From Saururus chinensis (taxonomy: Eukaryota > Streptophyta > Magnoliopsida > Piperales > Saururaceae): DNA of 64,000 bases. Shown one piece after another: positions 38,336 through 50,365 of this stretch; positions within the stretch are counted from its first letter, which is position 1, and each line of letters opens with the position of its first letter. A program made the translations under genes and the position numbers. The notes under the pieces are model-generated. The model saw nothing but the letters and a program-made list of their open reading frames with translations. It was not told the DNA's origin and made no database searches. The DNA is taken from positions 310,001 to 374,000 of the forward strand of contig CP141141.1 of the NCBI GenBank assembly GCA_035235625.1. The letters run 5' to 3'.

Positions 38336-40669
38336 TGTCGCACCTTGGGATTTTGGATGCATATAAAAATCTTTTAATAAAAATATCAGTTTACCCGGGC
38401 CCGCAACTGGAGCTACTTGCCATAAGCGATAATAAAATAATTAATTTAGCAGGAACCATCGTCCATGTACAAACATACTAGAGAAAAATAATAAAGAGAG
38501 TTCTTACTAGGTTTACAGTGTGGTTGAAAATCCTTCAAACCATTTCGATAACTCCCAAGTAGCCCCTTCTACCCTCACGCTCAGCTTAGTTGAGTCCTGC
38601 AAGGTTTGGGGGATAGTGAGTACTTTAAAATACTCAGTATGAGAGTTTATACTATCAGACATGAAGTAAACCCATGGCAGTTTCACAACACATAACATAT
38701 ACTATTTTTCACAAAAGTAAGGTGTGCCTCTCACCTAAAACCGCCCCAAAAGCTTCTTCCTACATATCGAAGATGCTCATAGGGTATGCAAGTTCTAATG
38801 GCTCGCTACAAGTGTCCCAAACACCTACAACATATTATAGAGTTTGCTTTGGGTACAAAGGAACAACCTTTTACTCCTCCACAGATCTTCGTAAAACATC
38901 TCATTTTTCTGGTGAGAAGAGACACCCGTGCTCATTGTCTATCAGGATCAAGAGAGTAGAGACTTTTCCTATGATACTCTCTACCCTAGCACGCAAAACC
39001 TTGATAGGTGTTATTCCTTAGGGGATAATCAAGGGTCTTTCCCTTCTTTAGGGACTCACCAAGCTAAAATAGGTACCGTACATTTGATTCCAAACCAAAT
39101 TATAATTGTGCCCTCAATTAATCCAAGGAGCTCTATCAGGAAGCGAACAATAGCTCCGGACAACCAAAACATTTTTAAGTCCCATACTCATAGTTAAAAC
39201 ATTCTTGAGTTCCCGACTCATAAAGGGTAGTTTTTCTTTTAAAACATTCTATCCTAATGTTTATCCTTTTAAAAACCTTAGCCTTGCATGTACAAGCCAT
39301 GGGAGCATCACTATTAACGACTACAAAGGCAAGGTTGGTTGCTCGTTCCAATGAGACAGTTACCCCTTCTTTGTCCCGCTTCAATAACTCGATCACCATG
39401 TTTATATGTATTTTCAAAAATAATTTTTATAATCCCCCTTTCGATAAGGACGAGTTCTGTAAGACCGTTTTTCAAACATATTGTATTCATTCGCAATGAA
39501 AACATTAGCGAAGCTAGATTGTCTTTATCTTACACACTTCAACATGTATAATTTATACCAAATTCCAAAGATAAACATTCGATAAAACCATTATATATGA
39601 GGCAATCATAAAGTATGTAGTATGTAAAATATATCCACTTCCAACGGATAATCATTTGACTAATCAAATATACATAATAGACTTATAAATATATAGTATA
39701 TAATCCATATCCCACCTCAATGATTAATCATTCAACAAATCGAATATATGTGCGGAAATCATAAAACATAACTTGAAATTAACTCTAACGCATAACATGG
39801 AAGAGTCATATAATTATTAAAGTTAAAAAGACAATCAAAGTCAACAAGCATGCCTTAAGAAAGGATAAAAACCCTACCTCGCTCTCCACACGAGTTCGAA
39901 GACAATGCGTTGGACTTCACAAACTTGGATGTCCACTTTTAGGCTTAAGAGGTCTCCAATCAAAAAAATAGCTCTCCGGGACGTCGGCACACACAATTTA
40001 GGTAAGAATGCCTCTTGAACAACTCAAATCGAACTTAAAACGACTTAGAACAATAGAAATGAAGTTTGGGGAGTATGGGAGATAAAACTAAAACCCCTCA
40101 CGCCTAGAAATAGGCAATGGAGGCAGTTTGAAAATGCCACATGTCACGCGTGTGACACGGGGTGTGCGTACTGCGCGCTCTACAAGGGGGCCCATCCAGT
40201 GCGCATAACGTGCATCCCTTGTGCAATGTGCACAATCCTATTGCGCTTCATGGCTGGTGTCAGCACAGCTAATGTCAGCCTCATGCAATAAATCCTGTAT
40301 TTATTTATGTTTTAAAAATTAAAAGACTTTAAACGCGCGTAACTTTCTCTCTAGTACTCCGATTTTAGCGTTCTTAGTATCGTTGGGGTCATATCAACGA
40401 GCCCTACAAAACTAGACCCTACATAGGTATGTTATCCTATACTTTTTAAGTGGGTCCTGCCTATGTGACAAGCTTCCCATGGCCTTAACTTTTGACCCAA
40501 GTGTCTAATTTGTACAATTTAGGGATTGTTACATTCATTTCTCTGAGCTCTAATAGAATCATACGAAAACCCACTAAATATATGCCTCTAAATAATTTAA
40601 AATTATTAAAACTTGTAAAATAACTTTATTAGAGGTAGAAGATAGTATCGAAAATTCACAGTCGTTATA
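38336..40669 (-). repeat. Right (5') LTR of the 32-41 kb gypsy element
   Basis: It begins TGTCGCACCTTGG just after the primer-site complement and ends GTCGTTATA before the target duplication TAGGG. Confidence 0.88.
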
Positions 40670-41086
40670 TAGGGTGTTAGACGAAAGGTGAAGTCGACTA
40701 ATATTCGATGTGGTGGATATCTGCATTTTCTTGAAGGATTGGTTAGACATAGAAGAAAGTACATAAGTTCCCAATTTTGAAGAGGAAAAAGAAAAAAAAT
40801 AAAAAACTTGATAATCAATAATTAGTTAATAATATAATTTTTATTTATTTTTATATTTAAGGTTTTAGATTATAATTACAAATAATAGATAGGTGAGTGG
40901 GTGTCAATCTAGTTGTGTACTTATTTTATAGTGATGCAATTCTAACTTTCACTTTGTAAGTTACAATGCTATGAGTAATTTTATGAATTATTAAATAAAT
41001 TTGTTTAAAGAATTTTTATGTATTTTTTAAATTACAAGGAGGGAGTGGGCCGAATCCGTCCCACAACTCTTCATAAAGAATTACAG

Positions 41087-41250
41087 TGTTAAAGAATCTT
41101 ATTACAGTGTCTAAAACTTGTAAATATATGTCCCTAAAGAGAGAGGCTTTGACTAATTGTGTAATAGGATTCAACCGCTGAGATTAGTCCTTTTGGGATT
41201 TGGCCTATACTCCATATCGTATAATCGAGAAAGACAAATCACATTATTCA
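41087..41250 (+). repeat. 3' LTR of the nesting copia element
   Basis: A short LTR, TGTTAAAGAATC ... CACATTATTCA, followed by AAGAC. Its first part matches 27299-27403 (TTGACTTGTTGTGTAGTAGG against TTGACTAATTGTGTAATAGG). Confidence 0.75.
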
Positions 41251-41255
41251 AAGAC

Positions 41256-43567
41256 AATCAAGACAAGTTCATCAATATTAGCAAATATAGAGAACAAACC
41301 ATGATGCAATCATATTTGAGTCGCTTCTTATGTACTAAAGCATTGGTCCACTTCCCAAATGTGGTGATGATGGGAAGCAGCTACAATTAATTAATATTTA
41401 CGTCTTAAACATATATAGACAGAGAGAGAGAAAGTTGAGAAGTACTGGGGGGCCCGTGAGTTGGAACGCATCTCAGCCGACGGATCTGCCCTCCTACGAC
41501 CTGCATCAACAGGCAAATATGCGGCGGGTACATATTGCCAAACGCATAAGCCCAACACATATTAACAGGTCTCTATATATAATAAATTAACATATACTCT
41601 ATACCTAATAAATCCAAGATCAGAAAAGTGATTGTATACCAACCGTGGCGGAGCTATATTGGGGCATTGGGGGTCCCCCTGCTTCTTGAAATTTTGTTTC
41701 TAAGTTTATATTAATTTTAAATGTAATTAAAAGTGGATTTACTCTATGCCTCCTACTTGGACGTAAGTGAAAAAGCAGAGGGTGCTAGCGTTTGTAGATG
41801 ATAGATTGGGATTAAATAGTAAATATGTAACAACAACAAAAATTAGAGGAAGACGGATGGGACTTTTGGATGGGAAATGCGATGGATGTGCCCCCAAAAG
41901 GGAAGCCAGTCATGAGGCCATTGTCGGCATATGCTGGCCTAAAAGTGAGTTAGGCTGTTTGCCATGCTCGGCCCTGTCTACATGGCCAGTAGCATTTTTG
42001 GAATCTAGTCATAAATAGCAAAAAGCATTTGCAACTCCAGGACAAAAACATTCTTGCCAGAGTGCCAATTTTGTTCCTTTCCTACCCATGCAACGGTCAA
42101 CCACATATTCCCTTGGTCGACGGCCACCCAGCTGCACACTGCATGCAATAATTTTTTTCACTGGAAATAATAATAATAATAGTATTATTCTCCTTATATC
42201 ATACTGTATTAATAGATATATCCAGTTTTTCAACATAAATTAATTTTAATTTATTAAAAAAAAAAATTATAAAGTGGGATACAAATAAGAATTCTAAAAT
42301 GTATCTATAATGGAGTTGAACAATTATTAGAAGCGGCTAGAGCGAAGCCATGTTTTGGTAGCTAGATCAAAGACTACGTACCGTTTGTGACTACTGAGGA
42401 GGCCAGAAATATAGGGTAGCTGGTCCCTCTTCGATCTTTTCTGTTCGTAGACAAAGTTTGGGTGACAACCATTACCATGTTGGCGGCTACATGGCTCACT
42501 AAATGTCAAGCATATAAATGACCTATTTATGAACCCTACAATTGCCATGAGGTGGAGGTTGGACACCAATACATAGAATTAGGTGGATAGAATGTGACCT
42601 CGTTCTTCTACTTTTTGTTCTTTGTTACACATTCAACCTGCCCAATTTTTTATTTTTATTTTTTTTGGCAATATGCCCGACACCTTTTTCTTTGGCAACA
42701 TGCAATTCTTGTTCTGTTTTTTAAGTGTATATGGTTGCTTACATTCCAACCTACTATCTTTAGGTTACCAAAAAAAACATAACTACTATATTTTAAGTTG
42801 AAAATTAGACCATTGCTATTTAGACTTAGGTAAAACTCGAGCCCCATAGAAGGCATTGGCTACCTTTGATTTGAATTTTCTGTTGCTAAACTTCACGAAT
42901 GGAAATTTGATCTGCTTGCTTTAAATGGTCATTTTTCAAGTGTTTCCTAACTCAATATGGCTTGCCGTACACTATTTTTTTAGATTGGCACAAAACGGGC
43001 CCTCATAGATTTAACTCAGGAAAGCGATTCCATTAATGAAGTTTCACTTGCCGTTGATAGGTCCAAATGGATGGCATATATGGACGTGCCCAATTATCAC
43101 ACAAAATCATATTCTGTGCATAGATATGTGCACTTTTGTAGACGCCAATGACCTGGACCCATCAATAGCTGGCGAAATTGCACCAGGGACTATATATGCT
43201 CGTGAAGCTTCAACAATATATTTGAATTCACAATTCATATATAGTGCTGTTCAATGGAAAACACGTACGTCTCATAATGAAATTTCAAGCATGTTTCCTA
43301 GTTAATGAGGTCAAACATAAGCATGAAAGGGTACCAGTTTCAGATTAAAAGTAGAGAAAAGAGCTCATAGAGGTGGTTTAGATCTACATTAATTGCAAGC
43401 CCTTTGGTCTTTTTTTATTTTGATAAAAAAAAGCTACAAGGGAAAGAGAGAGACATTCCCAATTGGAGTGTACGTTAGACAGTAAATATGGAGTTTTTTT
43501 TTTGTTTACTAATTTTTAGGTTTTATTTTAATTTCTAAAATATTTTTTTGGCATTATTACTTGGGGA
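41256..43567. other. No gene recognised
   Basis: No supported coding region. A patch at about 41642-41700 (GGCGGAGCTATATTGGGGCA) looks like transposon-derived sequence but could not be assigned. Tracts of A and T occur near 42254, 42640-42670 and 43495. Confidence 0.4.
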
Positions 43568-44640
43568 TATAATATTTAGTCCTTTTATTATTTGCTAAAT
43601 TAGCAATTAGAATAAGTCATAACTTGTTAACAAAGGTCTATACCTAGTATAAAAATATTCATTTTATGATTTTGAATTGTGAACAAGCATGTGAGAAGAA
43701 AAGTGACTTGAAATGGGAAAGGAGAAAATTGACTTTAGGTTTAATTTCCATTGTCTATTAATACAATACATAGGACACAGGTTTGTACGAAGTACTGAGT
43801 TAGCCTTTTGGCGTTTGCGAGAGGCAATAAAAAAAGTGGATTTTCTTTTGCTTTTGTTTTTTTTCTAGGTTTTTAGGTATTTTGCTGGGAAGCAATCCCC
43901 CTTTTAAAAGGTGGGCAGGATTGTTGTACGACATGGAAAATAGAAGTGATAAGAGAAAACACAAGATTTCAGGTGGATTATCAATGTGCTAACCTCCAAC
44001 TTTTACATAATTCTAGTATTTTTTGAGAGAAATACAGAGGAGATTACAACTATCAAATCCTCTCCATTGTCAAAGCATAAAGTGGCACGACCCGGATATT
44101 TTAAACCAGAATTGAATAAATGAATTCGGATTATAATATTTACTCCTTTTATTGTTTGCTAAAATAGCAAGTAGAATAAGTCATAACTTATTAACAAAGG
44201 TCTATACCTAGTATAAAAAGATTCATTTTATGATTTTGAATTGTGAACAAGCTTGTGAGAAGAAAAATGACTTGAAATGGGAAAGGACAAAATTGACTTT
44301 AGGTTTAGTTTCCATTGTCTATTAATACAATACATAGGACATGGGTTTGTACGAAGTACTGAGTTGGCCTTTTGGCATTTGCGAGAGGCGAGAAAAAACT
44401 AAAAACAAATGAATTTTATTTTACTTTTGCTTTTTTCCTAGGTTTTTAGGTATTTTGTTGGCAAGCAATCCCCCTTTAAGTGGTGGACATGATCATTGTA
44501 TGATGTGGAAAATATATGTGATAAGAGAAAACACAAGATTTTAGGTGGAATAGCAATGCGCTAATTCCACTATTTTTTGAAAGAATTACAGTGGAGATTA
44601 CAACTATCAATTCTTCTCCACTATCAAATTACAAAGTGCC
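43568..44640 (+). repeat. Tandem duplication, unit about 564 bp
   Basis: Unit 1 (43568-44131) and unit 2 (from 44132) share long near-identical blocks, for example TTTATGATTTTGAATTGTGA, TCCATTGTCTATTAATACAA and GATAAGAGAAAACACAAGAT, at an offset of 564. Unit 1 ends with a short LTR start (CACGACCCGGATATTTTAAA) joined to a piece (CCAGAATTGAATAAATGAA) that also occurs at about 44900. Unit 2 runs straight into the LTR-like repeat at 44636. Confidence 0.9.
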
Positions 44641-47560
44641 ACGATTCGGATTTTTAAAACCTTTTTTAAATGGTATGAATAATAAGTCACAAGAAATTTT
44701 TTTTTCTTAACGCAAAATAAATAATTTAATTAAATATTCAGGTTATGATAACTGAGGTTCATAAATACAAATATCAAATCATATAATATTATTACACATC
44801 TCAAAATCTAGAACAAGTGGCTATCCATCTAAGTACAAAACATCATCAGTCTGAAAATAAATAACCAAATTAGCTCTTGCATCAAAGATATAATTACTTA
44901 CCAGAATTGAATAAATGAAGAGCTACCATCTATGCTTGTCAGTCCTAGGCTCCCTAGTCCTCACCAGAAGAACTTGCAACCAACCAACCAAACTAAACAA
45001 TAATGAAACCTTTCCACCCTCAGGAGAATAGTTTCAAAAAGATTAAAAGAATTTATTAATATTTTTTGGATTGTGCCAACATCACAAAGATGTTAGTTGC
45101 TTGCGTACCCATAAATTTAAAGAAGTGGATCCCAACTGTGTTCATGGACATAGATTGGCAAAAAACACAAGCCTTCTAGGCTGCTCATGCAACTCCACTT
45201 TTTGTACGTACTATATGGTCATGAGAAGACATACGGGGAACCTGCGGTTAAGACCTTGGTACCAATACCCAAACTATCATGACTGTGAAGAAGGTATATA
45301 AGTATCACAATCTCCACTCTCCCCAACTTTGGAAAAAATGTCCTCAATGACATAATCATGTAACTCATAGAAGCCTAAGGTCAATAAGACTACTGACTCC
45401 CCAAAATATTTAAACTTAGACTAGAATATTTTTATCTAGTTTAGTATTCAACCAACATATTAGGTCCTCTTCGTGAAGGCATCAAACAAAAGCCGTAGTG
45501 AGGTAGAGGTTAGACGATGGGCATGGTAGCTTATTGTGCTTATTTCACCCACCCCGCTTGTCGTGCACATGGCTCATCCTTTTGCACACCATTAATCGGC
45601 CTAATAAATAATTCATCCAAAGAGCTATGACTCAGAAATCAACCCAAACCCTAATAGTCCCCCTGAGACTAGGGTAAAGTCCCATAACTACCCACAGTTC
45701 ATTAACCAATGTAAGTTCCTATATCATGTCCTTGTTCACTCCATGAACCGGTCATAAACCCCATTGAGGGTATTATAATTTTTATCTTGATTAGATGTTC
45801 TCCCCCACAATCCAAAGCCTAAAATCTCTTTTGATTAATCTTCATTCATCTAAGTTACAATTATATACTAACACATTAATAATAAAAGTATGCATCGGAG
45901 TAATCAACAAAAAATAACATGAAGTCACAAAAGTCCATTAATAATAAATAGAGGCCTATTGCACTCATTTGTTGGGCTAGGGCTAGACAACTTTAAGCCC
46001 TAGAATATAAATAACTCCTAGGTATTATGTAAGTTACGTAAATACAACCCTAACAATTCAATGTAATATGTTGCATGCTCATTACGCTACCTTCAACACT
46101 GGGAATGAGGGTTCTTCTCTTTATTTCTCGTGACACTATGACCTGTAAAGTTCTTTGTATAACCTACCGATCACACTTGTTCTATTTAAAGACCTTTTTT
46201 TATTATAGGGTGTCTAAGTCTACTTGGGTTAGGGTGTCCATTTTGGTAATAATAGAATAGACTACCCCTAAGGGCATTAGGGTAATTCTAGTACCTAGGG
46301 TATGATACTATCCCTTGGGTCATTCTGGTCATCTTATTGTCTTTTCATTTATTTCAAGTCATTGACCTCCCTAGAGGCTCTACTATCAACTTGACTTGCC
46401 CTTCATTCACATGAATGTGGGTGGTACACTCATAGGGGTATCACTATCATTTTGTTTATGGTTTTCTTGAATTCTAATGGTCCTATAACTAAGCTCAAGG
46501 GTACTCCTTGATGTCATGAACCCGGGTAATTTTTCTACAGTTTGTTGGGGTCATGAACCCCTTAAATTGACCCTAGTTTGCTTAACAGTTCACCTGTAAC
46601 CCTAAGGACAAAATGGTCAATTAAACCTTTATTTGGATTTTTCATCACCATGTGAATTGATCTATATATAGGGTACACATGCACCTCTCACTGAGACTTT
46701 TTCTAATTTTTAACTCCACTCATAGGCTCCTAAATGGAGCCCCTAAGTTGGGTAATTGAACCATGACTTAGCTATAAGGGTAAAATAGTTATTTTACTAA
46801 CACTGGGATTTTTTCATTGCCTAAAACTTTGTTAGGTTACCCACCATGTTCCCTGGGACGGTTTATAATTTTCTTGAATTTTCCATATGTCTACAACCTA
46901 CTGAACTGGACCCAGTTCAGCAGAGTCTTTTTTAATGGACCCGGGCCGGGTTAGCGGTTCTACCTCGGACTCAGGCCGGACCCGCTTGCGGGTCATGTCC
47001 TTCATGGAGACGCCCGCTGGTGCAGGTAGCAGATGGACTACATGTTCAACCGCAAATGGTCCAACCCTAGGCCACTGCGGGGTCTCCCACCTCGGGATGG
47101 CTAGGGAGGAAACCCAGCCACCAGTTCCCCTCCTAGAGGTGCCCATACCCGCACTGCAGGTCTGTGGCAATTTGTGCAGCCAGCATCTTCTGGTCGAAGA
47201 AGGTGCAATGACCACCACATTTGGTCTCAAAGATTGTTCCAGCTAGATTGTTGTTAAGCAGCTGATCCAATGGGCCTATCCTTGACATCGGTCGGTGGCT
47301 GCGATCCCACTGCCTAGAGACGAAAGGCTATGGTCCCTCCATATGTCACCGATGTAACCTCTGCCAGAAGGTTATTTAGCCACTGGACAACCTGGGCAGA
47401 CAACCCTAACCCTCCTGCAATCCAGCTTTGCGCCTCCTCATGTCCAATGGGTGACCTACATGAAAATCCTCTGCTCACATTTCTCGTCAAACAACCGCTG
47501 CCTACGGATTAATCATGATGGCTCACGCCATATACTAGGTTCTACTTGTTGCTTTGCACC
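44636..47560 (-). repeat. LTR-like repeat, family B, copy B
   Basis: It matches 4714-7190: opening GGATTTTTAAAACC, then a TATAATATTATTACAC-like block, and later TTGATGTCATGAACCCGGG and CCCCTTAAATTGACCCTAG. From about 46980 the sequence is GC-richer and no longer clearly matches copy A. The open frames here are short and look spurious. The right end is uncertain. Confidence 0.5.
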
Positions 47561-48721
47561 ATCTTCCTCTAGTTTCCCCCGCCTCTAATGTGACATGCCA
47601 CTACAGCTGCCGAGACCTTGTGTGTAACCACCATCAACCCACCAGAATCGATGAAGAAGAGGAGGAAAATGAAAGTTTGCAGCGGATGTGCCCCATGCCA
47701 TGTTGACTTACCTGCGCATGGCCAGCGCCCATCCAATAAGTTGCATGGCACTAACACTAGCATCACCCGGTAGTTTGGCCATGGCCCGGCCAATCTATGA
47801 GCCTCACAACCCGAAAACTACAATTAAACTAATATAAATTTATGATTTTTTTATGACATAAACATACAATCATGGCTAGCAACCTACCTATGTCTAAGAC
47901 CCAAGATTTTTCATACATTTTCCTTAAAATTCACAAAATTTTTTTGCAATATAACGGCTATAAATCGAGAAAAATTACAAATACGAAACCTGTAAAAACA
48001 GTTTTATAATTTAAAATATCACACATCGGTTTTTCCCATACAAATTTTTACTCATTCGATTAAACATCGTATGGTCAAACCAAACATCCTTAGGCACTAC
48101 TCGAAAACAACCATATAAATAAATTGCTATCATCATAGACTTTAATTACAAATCTCTCTCAGGCATCCCTGAGTGCAAGTCCCATAATAGTCCACATTCT
48201 AATCCAAACTAAAAGACTAGAATACATAAACACTTTACTCCTCATCTCACCCAATACATTAGATCGTGGCACAAACAAAACTCGCAGTAAGTCAAGTATA
48301 TACTTGAGTCAACGGGAATCAATCCACCGTAGAAACGAGCATCCATCTCCAGGAGCTCTCCGCCACAAACCTGCAAAAGCCTCCCAAACAACGGGGCTAA
48401 AAAAATAGGTAATGAGTATTTTCATACTCACTAGGAAAATACCCAGTAGGGGAGTTCTAAACAGTGAACTCATTAAGTCCAATCATGGATGTGTTCATGC
48501 AACTCAAACATGAAGCAAGCAAGCATATCATAATCATGCTCATACGCATACAATAATACCAAATGCACCATCGTGCCAAAATCACACACCATCAAACTGG
48601 TCTTACACATACACTCTTAATCAGAGTCTTACAAACTTACTCGTACTATGCTTACTCATACAACTTACACTACTTGTACGACCTTACTCATATGACCTTC
48701 CTCGTACAATCTTACTCAAAA

Positions 48722-48920
48722 TCATAATCTTACAGTCGTACTCAGCATCATACTCTTATAGTCGTGCTCATACTCAGACTCTTACAGTCGTACACATACT
48801 CATACTCTTACAGTCGTACACATACTCATCCTCTTACTGTCGTACACATACTCATCCTCTTACAGTCATACATACTCATACTCTTACAGTTGTACACATA
48901 CTCATACTCTTACAGTGTCG
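48722..48920 (+). repeat. Minisatellite, 26-bp unit
   Basis: Head-to-tail units of CTTACAGTCGTACACATACT plus CATACT, at 26-bp spacing (for example 48781 and 48807), about six to seven copies with decay at the left edge. Confidence 0.9.
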
Positions 48921-49254
48921 AAAAGGAAAAGAATGCCACTGGGGCATCACCTTAACCTCCGGGGAGTGACTAGATGTCATGGACGTTTCCGAAGGTAAGG
49001 CACACCAGTGCTCATGGGACACAGGATCAAACAAGTAAGAGCAGGTCCATGATACTACTTACCTGAGCGCACAAACATAAACACCCACACATAAGGGGTC
49101 ATACAATTGCCCACCATTATGGGTCTTATAGTGTCATAGAATTGCCCACCATAATGGATCTTATAGTGCCAATGCCACTCTTGGGCAGAATCATACAATG
49201 CCACTTGGGTAGAAACATACAGTACCACTCTTGGGTGAAAATCATATAGCACTT

Positions 49255-49440
49255 TCAATAGAGCATCAAACGTCTGGGCTTATACAACACACAGACCAAA
49301 TCGAAAGCATACATCGCTCTCAACAGAGCATCAAACGTCTCGGCTTAATATAGCACATAGACCAAATCGAAAACATACATCGCTCTCAACAGAGCATCAG
49401 GCATCTGGTGCTCTATGCAGCACATAGACAACATCCCGCA
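49255..49440 (+). repeat. Minisatellite, 65-66-bp unit
   Basis: Three units beginning GAGCATCAAACGTCT at 49261, 49326 and 49392 (the third reads GAGCATCAGGCATCT), each continuing to CATAGACCAAATCG- and ACATCGCTCTCAAC-like blocks. Confidence 0.88.
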
Positions 49441-50176
49441 GGATAAACACCATGGCAAGACATGAGAAATGCTCAGCCGACTCATTATCGGCTAGCTCAA
49501 ACACGGAACTAAATCCGTCAAATCCTCAGGTTTCAAACTCACATTTCTATCATTAGCTTTCTTATAATTCGAGTTTGAATTAAGTAAGTTATGCGGTACA
49601 ATTATGATACACAAACTCTCAAACGTACAATGATCCACCGATCAAACCGAAGCTAAGCCCAATCCAAAACCCTAGTTCGTCAGGGCAGCAGACATCACTT
49701 AATCCATCCATATCATGATCAAACTCATCGTACATTGAATCCTTACAGTCTTACATACTCCGCCATCCACCTTATGGCCAAATCATCTTGTACAAACATC
49801 ATCAAACTAAGCTCCTTAGAGTCAAACCTAGTTATCACCCTCTTACTAATACCTCACTTATTGAGCTTACTTTTCACTTCATAATTTGTACGTTATGCTT
49901 GTACAATTATGCACACTCTTACTATTTGATAATCCTCCAACATACGCTCTGATCCAAACCAATCCTCGCCTTTCACACTCATATCCTCTGTCATCCGTCA
50001 TAGGCTTACATATCCATATCCAAATCCATACTAAACACTGTCACCTCTTACCATCCATCGCCCATACCTCTGCCCACATGCACATACACATACACATATC
50101 CATAGCATAGGCAAATAGTGATCATACATACGTATGTCCATCACACATACGTATAACAATACATACTATTCCTTAC

Positions 50177-50365
50177 AAAGCTTACCAACATACTTGCTAG
50201 CCATCACTAGCACATACATACACATCCACATACGAAGCTTACTAACAAACACGCTAGCCATCACTAGCACATAATCAATCCACATACAAAGCTTACCAAC
50301 AAATATGCTAGCTATCACTAGCACATACTCAATCCACATTCGAAGCTTACCAACATACTTCAAAC
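50177..50365 (+). repeat. Minisatellite, 54-57-bp unit
   Basis: Units starting AAGCTTACCAACA with GCTAGCCATCACTAGCACAT inside, at 50177, 50234, 50288 and a partial one at 50342. The minus-strand open frame across it merely repeats the unit and is not a gene. Confidence 0.88.

Larger units (their letters stand above)
32370..40669 (-). mobile_element. Ty3/gypsy LTR retrotransposon, probably chromovirus (Tekay/Del-like), inside the hAT element
   Basis: The left LTR is 32370-34687 (2318 bases) and the right LTR 38336-40669 (2334 bases). The target duplication TAGGG is at 32365-32369 and 40670-40674. The primer-site complement GCTCTGATACCA (38322-38333) lies two bases left of the right LTR. It corresponds to the Met-initiator tRNA primer TGGTATCAGAGC. 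The polypurine-tract complement ATCTAGCCCCCTC follows the left LTR. Integrase-like and RNase H-like scraps lie on the minus strand at about 35367-35630 and 35940-36134. The interior is about 3.6 kb and the coding region is broken and largely missing. The LTRs differ at many sites, with some blocks close and others about three-quarters alike by eye, so the insertion is not recent. Confidence 0.9.
30130..41080 (+). mobile_element. hAT DNA transposon (RICESLEEPER-like), split by a gypsy insertion
   Basis: Between copia RNase H and the copia 3' LTR lies a hAT transposase relic. At about 30850-31060 there is a BED zinc-finger region (KKWEPSMVWSHTKKI ... FFLHARSC). At 31244-31432 there is the transposase core (SCIWTSIQDIVYACVTAYFI, DDSWTLNKRIIYF). 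At 31640-31860 there is a further core piece (YNITKDLSRFYYLTS, VKEIETKFNKY). The C-terminal dimerisation motif starts at 32322 (MSTIASEFGFSVGGRV) and is cut at 32369 by the gypsy element, resuming at 40675 with LDER. Frameshifts and stops are scattered, so it is not autonomous. I could not define terminal inverted repeats or the 8-bp target duplication, so both ends are approximate. Confidence 0.75.
27299..41250 (+). mobile_element. Ty1/copia element carrying a nest of later insertions
   Basis: The 5' LTR start TGTTAAGGAATATTAG (27299) and 3' LTR start TGTTAAAGAATCTTATT (41087) correspond. The 3' LTR ends CACATTATTCA at 41250, giving about 164 bases. The same five bases, AAGAC, flank both ends (27294-27298 and 41251-41255), as copia integration makes. 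Inside, 27505-27840 encodes a copia capsid-type region (TYLDHVKVLANQLADVE ... GTISIQELWTLL). 29540-30120 holds reverse transcriptase-end and RNase H pieces (TAFSGANW, ARSSTEAE, TKHIEIDF). Much of the pol region is missing and it is broken. Two later insertions lie inside: an LTR-like unit and a hAT transposon that itself carries a gypsy element. Confidence 0.8.

Noticed and set aside
46935-47246. 103-codon open frame and its 110-codon antisense partner
   Set aside because: They lie in GC-rich repeat DNA, have no recognisable domain, and overlap on both strands as expected by chance in GC-rich sequence.
4714-47560. The two family B repeats as the LTR pair of one giant element
   Set aside because: A functional-looking host gene (WOX) and unrelated independent insertions lie between them, and no primer site or matching target duplication was seen.
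50166-50363. Repetitive minus-strand frame rich in YVGKL/VMAS
   Set aside because: It is just translation of the 54-57-bp minisatellite.
48722-50365. Regularly spaced repeats that might suggest a CRISPR array
   Set aside because: The repeats are head-to-tail without unique spacers and lie in a plant LTR.
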